Assembly: GCA_963402885.1 (NCBI GenBank)
Contig: OY727096.1
Location: forward strand, 18,271,820-18,335,819
Direction of reading: 5' to 3'
DNA length: 64,000 nucleotides
DNA from: Antedon bifida
Taxonomy: Eukaryota > Echinodermata > Crinoidea > Comatulida > Antedonidae
Position 1 is the first letter of the stretch, and each line of letters opens with the position of its first letter. The position numbers and the translations under genes were made by a program. Shown here one piece after another: positions 24,973-39,585 of this stretch. Below the pieces are notes generated by a model, which was not told the DNA's origin, ran no database searches, and saw nothing but the letters and a program-made list of their open reading frames with translations.

Positions 24973-25831
24973 TAATACTTCGGTACACATTACCGGAAAT
25001 AGATAACATGTATGTCTCTTCGAGCATGCAGACCACTTTTATAAATTAATTTCATAACTAATTAACAATGTCCGTTATTTATTTCATCAATATTCAACAA
25101 TTTTTTTAATTGTTTGTTGTATTTTAAACGTCTTGATAATACCGGCAAGTGCATTAATACTACTAGATAGATCTATGGGTTTAGGTTTATAACAGTTACA
25201 TTTAAACTTTTGACATAATATTATACTGTAGGCCTACAACTAAATAAGCTTTATTTTTCATGCGATGGTTTTTAAATTCTTTCCCAAAATGTTGTTATTG
25301 ATCGAAAATGTAACATACATTTTATGAGATGAATTTATGATGTTGAAACGTTTCTATCGACAACAATTTTATGTATAACTTCTTAACTTTCTTAAAAATG
25401 ATAATAAAATCAAATGCGAATCTTAAATTTTTAATCTTTTTTCTTTTGTGTTGGCTGCAATTTTATTACCAGGAAGGGAATCAATGTAGGAAAGTTTATA
25501 TCAAGATCTTTGGGTGAGAAAATGATATAATATTACTGTATTTCATACAGTCTTGACGCTCTTTTCATTAGATTGATTGCGATAATAATAATAAAGGGTG
25601 TGTAGTAAATAATTAATTTTTAGAGTACAGTACACTAAATATACCAGAAAATGTTGCCTATTAAATTACTAATGTCACAAATTGCGCCTCATATAAACGA
25701 ATCTGCTGTGTTTATTAACTCCAGAAAAGTTTAAGCCACCAACCGAGGGCGTATTTCCGAATCAATGACGTAGAAGTAAGGTCACCAAATTTTTTGAGTT
25801 TCGTTTTAAAATTGTGGTTTTATGACAAATA
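24973..25831. other. ETFA upstream region
   Basis: AT-rich sequence without a recognisable coding region. The last 100 bp before the ETFA ATG (25730-25831) are the probable promoter and leader; no TATA box or initiator could be assigned with confidence. Confidence 0.4.
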
Positions 25832-28821
<2,990 letters not shown>

Positions 28822-29972
28822 GAACTTTGGTTGGACATTATTTTAACAAACAAGATGGCATGATTCAGTCACAATTCTCTACTAGCACTTCTGGGTGTGC
28901 TAGTGACCAACCCACTCAATTATACTGCCTCTATGTTTATTCATGCTAGCTATACTAACACAATGGAAAATTTAATTATATCTATTTCTCTGAATGAATA
29001 AAATTACAAAGATAATTGTTCGTATATTTTGTTTTGTGATCCTGGATATATTGGTAATCATGGTCTAAGGTTGTGGAATGCATTGTTGGTAGAGCAAGTT
29101 TTGTGGTACTCCTAACAATCTTACTTATCTAGTGTTTATTCACCATGCATTTGAATGTACAGGTATTGTTATTTAAACAAAATAATTCTTTTGACACAAT
29201 AGCCAATCCCTATTTGAATGCTTTATTGGGTCATGAAGGAGCCCTTAGAGGTTGTACTGTACTTGCATACTATTTGAGAATCGGAATATAACTACTAAAG
29301 AATTGCTAAACAAAAAAATAATTACTATTACATTTAATCAAATTAAAAACCATTGTTAATATTTAGTTCATTATTATAAAACTGGTGTAAGAGTGGACGT
29401 AGTGAATATCATTTACTTTGTAGCACCCATATTGCATCCACTATCTTATACCATGGTTTACCAAAACAATTGTAAGTAAAATCCTTTATATGGATTCTTC
29501 CAAATGATATACAATGGCAGAAATAATCTTACTACTGTACTAAGTTGTAAATGATTTCCTACCAAATTTCAGTAAATAAATATTTAATGATTTTCCTTAA
29601 GTGGTATCCTGTTGGATAAGAGAACGTTTCAATATTATGACCACAGAGTCCTGAGTTCGAATCCTGTCTGATGTCTCTGATTTTTTTAACATATCAATCA
29701 AATATGTTGGACAAAGTTTGTATGTCCTAGCAGCTGGTTACTATCTATTGGGGCATTAATGCAATATGTCTAACAGAAATGAATATTAATAATAATATGT
29801 ATGCTCTTTAGTTTATTCTGTTTGGATTTTTAAAGCTTTCTTTTCAAAGTGTTTTTTTAGAAAATGATTTAATGTAATTTAAGAGTTTATTTCAAGCATC
29901 TGGAAACGACAGCTCTTGTCTTCATCGTGCCTGGAATAAGCTTCATTTATTTTACTGCTGTTTTACATTTTA
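28822..29972. other. ETFA 3' UTR and gap between the converging ETFA and PDAP1 ends
   Basis: AATAAA near 28998 is the likely ETFA poly(A) signal. A stretch near 29600-29672 looks like a decayed tRNA-derived SINE: TGTTGGATAAGAGA, then the B-box GAGTTCGAATCC. No other gene is seen. Confidence 0.5.
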
Positions 29973-31448
29973 TCATTTCTTTCTTGCTTGAGATTTTGCT
30001 TTTGCTGCATCATCTTTTGCTGAAAAAAGAAAAACATGAATGAATGAATGAATTTTGTTAAGCTCTGTCTGCACTATCAAACTAGTTTGAAAAGTGTGAT
30101 GAACCCAAATATGGTAGTGGTATGACATCATCGTGTCCATATATGGGCACATCACATTTTGTTGTCACATAAAGCTTGATAGATGCAAGCCTCATACTCT
30201 TTAATTTAAAAACTGTGTGTCAACCCAACTCTTTTACTTTTAGAAAGAGATTTATCTGGTACCACTTTACCTTTCTTCTCCTCATCCCGTTTCTTGGCAG
30301 CATCTTCTCGTTGTTTTCGTATAATTTGTAGTCGTGCCATATCTGCCTTTGCTTCATCTGTTTTTCCTTCTGCATGAAGTTTCAAATATCGTTGATGGGC
30401 CTCCTGTTTTGCAATTTCTTCCCTGTTATTAAATGACATGACATTGTTTATAATGAATAGTGTATACAGAGTAGATATGACTATCATGTTTTCAGCCATT
30501 ATCACATATTAACTACAGCATTACATACCTTTCCCTCCTTGACAAATTTTGGGTTCCTGATGTAGCAGTTTCTACATTTAAATTTGATGCCTTTTTCATT
30601 TTATTTTGGACTCTGTTTGGATTTTCTATTTGTATAAGACCTTCTATACCTTTTGTTGGCTGAAAAAAAGAGAGAAATATTATAAGTTATTTAAATTAAG
30701 CAAGTTAATTTCAATTAGTGAACAAAATTTTGTTTTAATAAACAAATTTGATCTTACTCTATCCTCATCATCTGAGCTTTCTTCTGACGATGATGAACTT
30801 GGTGGCATGTCTCGATTCTTTTGCTAAAAAAGAAAGATGTAGTCATATTGTGAATGATGGTGTTGTTATACCAATGACATGATATCATTATTTTAAGATA
30901 TTTATTTAAAATACAAACCCTCCATGCATTTGTATCATCTTTCATTTGGGCATCAATTTCTTCTGGATTGTGGAATGTCCTTCCGCGACCCTTGTGTTTA
31001 GGTTTTCCTCCTGAAATCAAACAATGGTGTAAGTAAGGAAAAAAAGAGTTATAATTATATTTTATTATCTGATTCACACATATTTATTAATATTAATTTA
31101 ATAATTAAATAAATCCTGCAAGCAAACAAATTACTGTAATAAATAATAATATCAACTCGTTTACTACTTTCTGACACTACATACAAAACGATTACATAAA
31201 ATATTCACTTGTTAGGCTACACCCAAAATGTTGCACCATATACCGTAATCTTCCCACGTTTCCTTCTGTAGCCGTCGGGACTTGTTGCCAGACAAATGGG
31301 ATAGACCTAGCTAGCTTAGTTAGGCCCACCACATGATGATGTATGGTGGGCCTAGCATTTACGAGTCTTCATAATTTAATCAACTATAATAATAGTATGC
31401 TATCATGACTTAATGGAAACATAACATACCTCTTCCTCCTCTAGGCAT
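29973..31448 (-). CDS. PDAP1: 28 kDa heat- and acid-stable phosphoprotein (PDGFA-associated protein 1)
   Basis: There are six exons on the minus strand: 31448-31430, 31010-30919, 30823-30758, 30659-30529, 30422-30271 and 30019-29973. Phases join to give 168 residues (human 181). The N-terminus [19 protein letters not shown] and NPEEIDAQ match the family. A serine/acid tract follows ([13 protein letters not shown]), then [14 protein letters not shown], then the helical block [20 protein letters not shown] with [15 protein letters not shown]. The last exon encodes [15 protein letters not shown], in register with the human tail. The family is a casein kinase II substrate linked to PDGF-A and translation-associated complexes; its role is poorly defined. 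Reading through intron 5 would give a different short tail, which I consider less likely. A MITE lies in intron 5. Confidence 0.93.
30061..30190. mobile_element. Harbinger-like MITE copy E (PDAP1 intron 5)
   Basis: The left end AGCTCTGTCTGCACTATCAA is preceded by TTA. The interior has TATGGTAGTGGTATGACATC and ATATATGGGCACATCACA. The right end is degraded after AAAGCTTGATAG. Confidence 0.75.
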
Positions 31449-32278
31449 GTTGAAATTTAAGATAGTTATCTAAAAAATATATGTTTATCAATTAAAATGT
31501 AAGCAGATGCTATCCAACTCGACAAGTTAACGAAACACTGCAAATTTCCCAAAAGAATGGTCTTGCGTTTTGACGCTTGTTGCGTTGTCTACAACTCCGA
31601 AACGTCGTACCTCTGTTACATACATAAACCTTACGGATAAAATAACAGAAACGATTCAACGCATTATAATTTATGACGCGTTCACAAAACAGTTACACGC
31701 AGAAAATATGTTCACGAATTACAAAATACAGTACATACCCTGTATTGACATGTGAAAAAAATCTGAAAAAATGGGCAGTCCAGCCTAGGCCTAACTTTTT
31801 AAAAATTAAATATCACAATTTAAAAGGTATTTTAATGAATAATTTGAATACATTTTAATTTATAAATGTTTGTTTTAGCTATTCTGTGGTGCTTGAATAA
31901 TTGTGTTACTATAAACGAGCGTTTTTTTCAAGCCTCTACTATATGCTAGGCCTAGGCTGGCTAGCAGTACGGTTACGGTGTGGTGGTCTGCATGTAAGCG
32001 CCACTCTGAAATGGTTGAGGAATGAATAATAATGTGGATGAACTGTGACGTCATCATGCTCGCCTATGTAAAAAGCACAGAACGCTATTAAATTATTAAT
32101 TAGGGCCTATTATAGACTATAATTTAGCAGTAACATTTATCATTATTAATTAAAAATTGTTTATATTTATTTAAAGTTAGTAGTACTAGTTGTAGGCCCG
32201 AGTATTGATTTAATAAATTGATTTTTGTACTGTACAAAATTATTTTTTTCCTTTTTCAGATTTCATTCAACATTTGAG
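31449..32278. promoter_or_regulatory. Divergent PDAP1/COX11 promoter region
   Basis: There are 830 bp between the start codons. A good acceptor (CTTTTTCAG, ending 32259) stands 19 nt before the COX11 ATG, so COX11 probably has a noncoding first exon within this interval. CpG-containing sequence is concentrated at 31560-31630. No coding region is recognised. Confidence 0.45.
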
Positions 32279-34235
32279 ATGACCGTCCTTGGGCAAATCT
32301 CAAATCTACTACTAAAATCTTGTCAAAAGCATTTGCTGCTACAACGATGTATACCATCAACATCGAAACATGCTACCTACAACAAGAGCAATTGTTTATT
32401 AATCAAATATTCAAAAACACAATATCAAAATATAAATTTTTATTCAGTTAAAACTTCCAATAAGCAAATTAGTAAATCTCTACCACACAGTTTTTCATCA
32501 TTTTTTAGAACAGATTTTATAGAAAGACTACAACAGCAAAGATATTTTAATTCAAATAATGTTAAACTATTTTCAATGATAAGCTATCAAAAAAGGACTT
32601 TATTAAGCAATAAATTCTATACAAGGCCTCTAGAATGGACATATAGGTGGAGGTCACATAAAAGTGCTAGAGCATCGCAAAAGAATAAAACGGTTGTGTT
32701 GTATGTGTTGGCTGCAACTATACTGGTGGGAGGTCTGTCCTATGCTGCTGTTCCACTTTATGCTGTATTCTGCCAGGTATAATGAGGATTTTTTTTATTA
32801 TTTATGTGTACACAGCTATCGAGTCCAAAAGACATTCTGCACTTGCTTAGAAAACTACATGAAAACTCAAACTTTATTTATATAATTTAAAATTAAACTC
32901 AAAACTTATCAATAATATTACCTATTTACCTATGTTTTAATTTGAAATGTTATAGGTACATAGCTATCAAGTCTAAAAGACATTCTTACTTGCTTAGAAA
33001 CCTACATGAAAACTCAAACTTTTTCTTTATCTATATAATTGAAATACTACTCAATACTAAATATATATAAAATAAATATATATACTTATCAATAATTATA
33101 TTATCTATTTACCTATGTTTTAATTTGAAATTAAATTTGTATTGATAGGCTACTGGACTTGGTGGTCAAGCAACCAAAGGTCATGACACAGAGAAAGTTG
33201 AATCAATGACTGTCATTAAAAACAGACAACTTCTCATAAAGTTCAATGCAGACACTGCAGCAAGTATGAGATGGAATTTCCGCCCTCAACAACCAGAGGT
33301 TAAGGTAACTATTTCAGGTGATTTGTTTGTTGCAGAGAACTTCAGTGGCAACAAGTTTGTTTTGTTTTCGAACTTTCATTTAACAGATCTGTCAGAGATA
33401 CATTCTTGGTAGAACATTGAATACATATTTTCTCATTTCAATACTAATAAATAAATTATAATTGCTTTTTCAAATTTTTTTTATATTTCATACGCATCCA
33501 ACAACAAACACAAACTTGCCAATTACAGGATGGATAAACTATTTTATAATTTATCGGACGTGCTTATAAAGTCTCATTTAAGGCTTAGAGAGTGGAGTTG
33601 AAAGAGTCATTAGTTACAACCCTGGCACTACTAGGTCAGGATTGAACCCTGGATCTTGAGATTGAAAGGCAAGCATGTCAACCACGTGCCACAGCTAAGC
33701 TATTATCATTTCATTATTATTAAATAAATTTATCTGTGACAATTTTTTTAATGTTTTTTAGGTTTACCCAGGTGAAACAGCCCTTGCGTTTTACTCTGCA
33801 GTTAACCCAACAGACAAGCCGATAGTAGGTATCTCGACTTACAACGTTGTACCATTTGATGCAGGCCAATACTTCAATAAAATACAATGCTTCTGTTTTG
33901 AAGAACAAAGATTAAATCCACACGAACAGGTAACATTGACTGTTTATTTGTTTATAGACCTTATTTTTAATTAACTGCATTTATTTTAACAACTTTTTCA
34001 ATCTGTCCCCATTCTGTTTCTTGTATGGTTTGGGCTGGCAGACAAGGATCTTAATAATTCATTGAATCAACTCTCTTTTCTTTTATCCTAGGTTGATATG
34101 CCAGTATTCTTCTACATTGATCCCGAGTTTGCTGAAGATCCTAGAATGGCAAATGTTGACATGATTACTTTGTCCTATACGTTTTTTGAAGCCAAAGAAG
34201 GTCTACAACTCCCAGACCCATGGATGAAACATTGA
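32279..34235 (+). CDS. COX11: Cytochrome c oxidase assembly protein COX11, mitochondrial
   Basis: There are four exons: 32279-32776, 33149-33304, 33762-33929 and 34092-34235, giving 321 residues. The first 130 or so residues are rich in Lys, Gln, Ser and Asn and poor in acid, consistent with a long mitochondrial presequence. One membrane segment follows (VVLYVLAATILVGGLSYAAV) and then PLYAVFCQATGLGGQ, with the conserved Cys. The copper-binding CFCFEEQ motif is intact, as are the CtaG/Cox11 core blocks NVVPFDAGQYFNKIQ, VDMPVFFYIDPEFAEDPRM and ITLSYTFFEAKEG. Cox11 sits in the inner membrane and supplies copper to the CuB site of COX1. The ATG at 32279 was chosen over an in-frame one at 32225 because a splice acceptor ends at 32259. 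Confidence 0.96.
32808..33140. repeat. Tandem duplication in COX11 intron 1
   Basis: A block of about 140 bp occurs twice. It starts near ACACAGCTATCGAGTCCAAA and again at ACATAGCTATCAAGTCTAAA, and ends with CTATTTACCTATGTTTTAAT. The second copy runs into the functional acceptor at 33148, and the first copy carries an acceptor-like TTATAGG. Confidence 0.7.
33600..33705 (-). mobile_element. tRNA-derived SINE relic (COX11 intron 2)
   Basis: Read on the minus strand it has TAGCTGTGGCACGTGGTTGA (A-box-like) and CAGGGTTCAATCCTG (a near-perfect T-arm and B-box). The acceptor stem does not close. It is a relic, not a tRNA gene. Confidence 0.45.
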
Positions 34236-34612
34236 TATATAATATATAATTATGTTGTCTAAATTACTGATGTTACTGCAGTATTTTGGCTGCATGCATA
34301 ATAAATGCAGATCAGTGGTTATTTGTGGAATTTGAATAAAACATTAAAAATAAGACTGAACTTTAGATATTATTTTTATTTAGATATTATAATTATCTAT
34401 GATTTAAGTTATGGATATTTTATTGCTGTAAAACAACTAAACTAAACTGGCGATTACTGTAGTCTGTTAATGCAGTAATAAAAGGCGACTTTGGCGTTTC
34501 ATACCATGACCAAAATTTGTGGTAATTTTCTCTACTCCTCTCGTGTCAACGTGTGTTGTTTTTCTTGTCTATTTTTTCCTGGTATTTCCAGTTTTCGATA
34601 TATTTTTACAAA
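34236..34612. other. COX11 3' UTR and DRG2 5' flank
   Basis: Only 377 bp separate COX11 from DRG2 in the same orientation. AATAAA signals at about 34301 and 34336 would end COX11 transcripts. The remaining 250 bp must contain the DRG2 promoter and leader. Confidence 0.5.
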
Positions 34613-37600
34613 ATGGGGATCTTAGAAAAGATAGCGCAAGTTGAAGCGGAGATTGCTCGAACTCAAAAGAATAAAGGTAATGTGTTTTTATTGTGTTTCT
34701 ATATCAAACAGCTAGGCCCCTGCTGCCTGCTTGGAATTTAGGCCCGGCGGCGGTGGGGGCCGCCACTCGCATCTGGCACGCGACCGTCCCAACTCAGGGA
34801 TAGAGGCCTAGGCCTAGAACTTTTAAAATTTATAATTTGTATAAAGACGCCTCTAAACTTGACTAGGTCTTATATTATTAATTTATATAAATTTATTTAT
34901 ACATGACATAACCAAAAATTTATTAATTTAATTTAACATTAAAAAATTTATTTTCCTAGCAACCGAATATCATCTTGGTTTATTAAAAGCTAAACTTGCA
35001 AAGTACAGAACACAATTATTGGAGCCGCAAGGAAAAACTTCAGCCAAAGTGAGTACTACTATCTACACCTATCCTCTCGCAGCATTTGAGGGTTATGAAT
35101 CAGTTACTTATTTATGACAATATTATTATTAAATTAAATCATTATTAATATTAACATTTAATTTTTATTTCTTTTCAGGGTGAAGGTTTTGATGTCATGA
35201 AATCTGGGGATGCCAGAGTGGCACTCATTGGCTTTCCATCGGTTGGAAAAGTAAGATCACTTTAAAATTGTATGGTGTTTTACATTGCATTAAATGCCAC
35301 CATACAATTTTAGCACATGTATCATCATGTATTTATTTCTGTATACGAATACTGTACAATAAAATTCTGATACATTTGTTTTTTTTATATCTTTATCTAG
35401 TCTACACTACTGAATACCGTCACTAAGACTCACAGTGAATCGGCTTCCTATGAGTTTACCACATTAACGTGCATCCCTGGTGTAATAGATGTAAGTTTTG
35501 ATTTCACTGATATTACTACTAATCCAGTATTAATCAATAGTGCCTTCTATGCTCAAAGAGAATAAAATAATAACATTTTATATTTGTATTTACAGTATAA
35601 CGGTGCTAATATTCAACTTCTTGATCTACCAGGAATCATAGAGGGTGCTTCTCAAGGTAAATGGCAAATCGCTGTACTGTATTACAACATATTTTGCAGT
35701 TATATTTATGAATGAAGAAGAATGTGAAGACTTAATAGGGAGGTTTTGCAACCTTACGAATACGAAAACAGATACGTCACACATTTGTGAAACTTTTGAG
35801 CTGATCCCCATTTCATATTCGTAAAGCGTATTTGTGTTGACGAATATCACCAGTCATATTCGTAACTACAAAATAAGTATAGTTTTTGATCTATTTTGCA
35901 TTTGAATCAGGAATGATTCATGATTATAATATAATTATTAGATTTATTGAAAGTAATTTACTAAAATGCCAGGTCAATTTTGATAAATAGCAGTTTTTAA
36001 AGTCCTCACTCGCTTTGATGTTACGCTAGGCCTAGGCAGCCAAGCAACACGTACCTGCCGCTTCGCTCAAATTTACCGCAGTCATATTTTGGACGGCGCC
36101 CTCAATATTTCGTTGCCATGCGAAACAGATTTTTCCTGGCTTACGAAAAACGAATATGTGTGCGTGACGTATCCGTTTTCGTTATCATATTTGTAAGATT
36201 GCGAAACCTCCCTAACCCTGTACATCTTGTAAAAATCAAATCCCGTCCCAGGGCCGAATCGTCCCACTACCATAAAAATCAATTAACAACACTTATATTA
36301 TGCATGTTATTCTTTCCCTCAGGTAAAGGGCGTGGTCGACAAGTAATCGCCGTTGCTAGGACAGCAGATATGGTTGTTATGATGCTAGATGCCACCAAAG
36401 GAGATATTCAAAAGTTAGTTTATTTTTGTTTATATAGTTATAAATGCTGTCTATTTTAACCACAGTAGTGCTTTCCCATTCTAGAATCATCAACTATTGG
36501 TCAATCTTGTAATCTAGAGGCACTTCAGCTTGTCATACTTGGCTTCCAATAATAGCCTCATATTAACAACAAGGTTTATTTGCTGAATAGATGTCAGTTG
36601 ACATGTTAATGTTATTTGAACCTATATAATGTGTACAGTATACAGTACTGAAGTTATAACATTTACTCTCATCACTCTATTCTTTTTTTAAAAATTATTT
36701 TTTGACAGGAAACTTTTAGAAAAAGAGCTGGAAAGTGTTGGTCTCAGACTCAACAAACCAAGACCAAATATTTATTTTAAGGTATTATATTCTTTAAAAA
36801 AAGACTACAGTGTGTTTATATTTTTCAATAAGGTCAAGTATTGTATAGTTAGGATTTAATGGAATTTTGTTTTTTTTTAATTTTCTGGACAGCCTAAGAA
36901 AGGTGGCGGACTATCCTTCAATTCAACGTGTGCCCTGACCATGTGTAATGAGAAACTAATACAGACAATTCTACATGAATACAGTATCCTTTCAAAATAC
37001 ATTTTTTTAATGTTATAAATTCTATGTAAATCCCCCACACTAAACCAACTTGTGAAAATATGTCCTAGTTCTCCCCCACCCCATTTTTGTTCATACATAG
37101 CAGGTTAGTCCCAGTACCAATGTATACACCTGGAAGAAGCCAAACGAGTTGCATATGATTTGAACTTCAACCTCATACCTATAGGTTGGAGCACTGTCAG
37201 ATGACATTGTTCATATATATTGCTCTTAACATTTTCGTTTAGAAATATTCAATGCAGAAGTATTGTTTCGTGAAGATTGCAGTGCGGATGATTTCATTGA
37301 TGTTATCTCTGATAATCGGGTTTACCTTCCATGCTTATATGTAAGTCAAGTTACAGACTAACTAAAATGCTAATGTATTTATTCTTGATCCTCAAGCTTA
37401 ACTGGAAACTGAGGAAATTCTGATTAGGCCCTCTACAGCCAGCAGTGTAGTGCCTAACAGATTGGCAAACCGGCTGACGATCCTGTACTCTTTTCGAATA
37501 GTGTACCAAGTTCTTTAGCATGCACTATATTTACACAGGACCAATGGCTTTACATTTAATTTTCATCATCATTATCGCCAATACAACTACCATTACCTCC

Positions 37601-38832
37601 TGCCACAGCCATTACTACCAGCACTCGTTACTATCTGCTCTTTGACTGCAATTTTAGTATAAAACTGTAAATTATTTTCAGGTATACAATAAAATTGATC
37701 AAATCTCAATTGAAGAAGTTGATAGAATAGCCCACCTGCCTCACTGCATCGTCATAAGCTGTGAACTCAAGTTAAATCTCGACTACTTCTTAGAAAAATT
37801 ATGGGAGTATTTAGGTCTTATATGTGTGTACACAAAGAGGAGAGGAGGTATAGTATTAACTATCAATAATATTTTCGATATGCATGATTGATTACCTTGA
37901 TTTACCTTGATGTTGAGACTTATAAAGCCGTAGTTTGTGTGTCTCTCTGTAAAGTTCTATCAATCCATTCTTGTCTACTATACAGGGAAATCTGATCTGG
38001 TTTATTGAATTGGATTCGATGACTTTATTGATTAAGGGCAGTGTTTTCATAGTTAAATGTTCAGAATTACACTATGGTGTGCTATGCCTTTACTCCATGG
38101 CTGTTCAATCCCTTTGTGCTAAGTTTGAACTCTGTCAGAAATGAGCACAGAATGATCTAATGTAAAACACACCACCCATTGAATATAAATGATTTTTGTT
38201 TGTTTCCACAGAGCAACCAGATTTTCAAGATGGAATTATAATGAGAAGAGACTGTTCTGTAGAACATGTGGTAAGAACACTATATTTAGGCTAAGGGTAG
38301 ATGATCATATTTGAAGCAGGTTGTACAGTAGTTGATTATAAAGACACTTTTAAGCTGGTTTAAAGCAAGCCAGGGGTTTGAATGAACCTCCCTTTTTTCA
38401 GAAGTGACCTTTTAAAACTAGAGATCAGCAGTAAAATATGGTATTTAAATAAGCCTAACTAGCCTGATGACAATTTGTTCCCCTTTGAAAATGAACCCAG
38501 ACTATTGGCTTGAAAGCCTTAGAATAATATTGGCTGCATTCGTGTTTGTGCCTAGAGAGGTATTTATAATATAATAATTTGTGTTTATTTTCAGTGTCAT
38601 GCAATTCATAGAAGTATCGCAAGTTCATTTAAATACTCATTAGTATGGGTAAGTCTTTCAGTTTCTTTCAATCACAATATTTTTCTGCATGTATGTCTTT
38701 TGTGTGTTTTAAATGCTGTCATTATTATCTTGTCTTTTTTTTCAGGGTACAAGTGTTAAATACAATCCACAGAGAGTTGGCTTATTACATACAATGAAGC
38801 ATGAGGATGTCATACAAATAGTAAAGAAATAG
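34613..38832 (+). CDS. DRG2: Developmentally regulated GTP-binding protein 2
   Basis: There are thirteen exons: 34613-34676, 34960-35048, 35179-35250, 35401-35490, 35596-35656, 36323-36413, 36709-36781, 36893-36983, 37243-37340, 37682-37847, 38212-38270, 38595-38648 and 38746-38832. They give 364 residues, the same length as human DRG2. The order is helix-turn-helix [21 protein letters not shown]1 GFPSVGKST, switch I T-containing [10 protein letters not shown]3 [10 protein letters not shown]4 NKID, and the C-terminal TGS domain ending VIQIVKK. G1 and G3 are complete. The family binds RWDD1 (DFRP2) and associates with translating ribosomes. Eleven introns are GT-AG of the ordinary type; intron 8 looks U12-type. 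Confidence 0.97.
35736..36214. mobile_element. Foldback DNA element, about 480 bp (DRG2 intron 5)
   Basis: The left end AGGGAGGTTTTGCAACCTTA runs on through CGAATACGAAAACAGATACG and is inverted at the right end, where the reverse complement reads AGGGAGGTTTCGCAATCTTA. Arms of roughly 60 bp enclose AT-rich sequence with TAGGCCTAGG. No transposase is encoded. Confidence 0.7.
37420..37550 (-). mobile_element. SINE body fragment (DRG2 intron 9)
   Basis: On the minus strand it reads TGCTAAAGAACTTGGTACAC, followed by TATTCGAAAAGAGTACAGGA. This matches the body of the SINE at 13564-13770. The tRNA-like head is not recognisable here. Confidence 0.45.
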
Positions 38833-39585
38833 ATACAATGTTATTATAGTTTTGATGAAATATAGTTATTTACATGAATTATTTTAACCATGCAACTCTG
38901 ATGTTCAACTGGGTTTTAACATATACCTGGCTGCTCTTTACAATTATATGATATGAAGTTTAATAAATATGCTGTATTATATACTATACCCATACTGGTT
39001 ATTTTGATGTTTTTATTCTTTGTTGAATGACCTGAGGTGGAACGTAATAGGGTTTTGATTTTACCAATGTATGGAGATTATGAAGAGGTCTTGAATACAA
39101 GGCATTCTTTAGACAAAATAGATTTCCAAATAAGAAAATGCTATAACTATCATTACAATGTCAGAATCACCAGAATTGGGTTTTTGTTGTACAGTTTGTA
39201 TATTATGCATATCATGATGTATTTCCATATACTATACTGTACATTGATTGAATAAATGTATGAAACTGTAGCTGTAAAGTATATGTTTTTATTGTCTTTG
39301 TATCTAACAATTATTGAATTGGTTGAAGTAATCCATTTAAATCTGGAAGGTTTGTTTGTAGTGTGTACAGAGTGTACAAACAAAGTAATAATAATGAACA
39401 AGACACCCCCATATGAGAAATAAACGTTAGGGGCGCTATACGTTTTCCCCAAATTGGATTGGACGATTCGACCACGCAGACGTCGCAGAGACGAATTTGT
39501 CGTGTGTGCGGGTGAATCTACAGCTAGGCCTAGAGGCATGGTTGTTTAATTTTCATTAAATGGAGGGGAAAACATTACAAAGTTT
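38833..39585. other. DRG2 3' UTR and CCZ1 5' flank
   Basis: AATAAATATG near 38962 is a likely DRG2 poly(A) signal. CpG-containing sequence at 39425-39520 (ACGATTCGACC, ACGTCGCAGAGACG) is the likely CCZ1 promoter. A short frame, ATGGAGGGGAAAACATTA from 39560, ends in a TGA that overlaps the CCZ1 start. Confidence 0.5.

Noticed and set aside
32225-32278. Upstream ATG for COX11
   Set aside because: A splice acceptor with a strong pyrimidine tract ends at 32259, so the upstream ATG is probably intronic.
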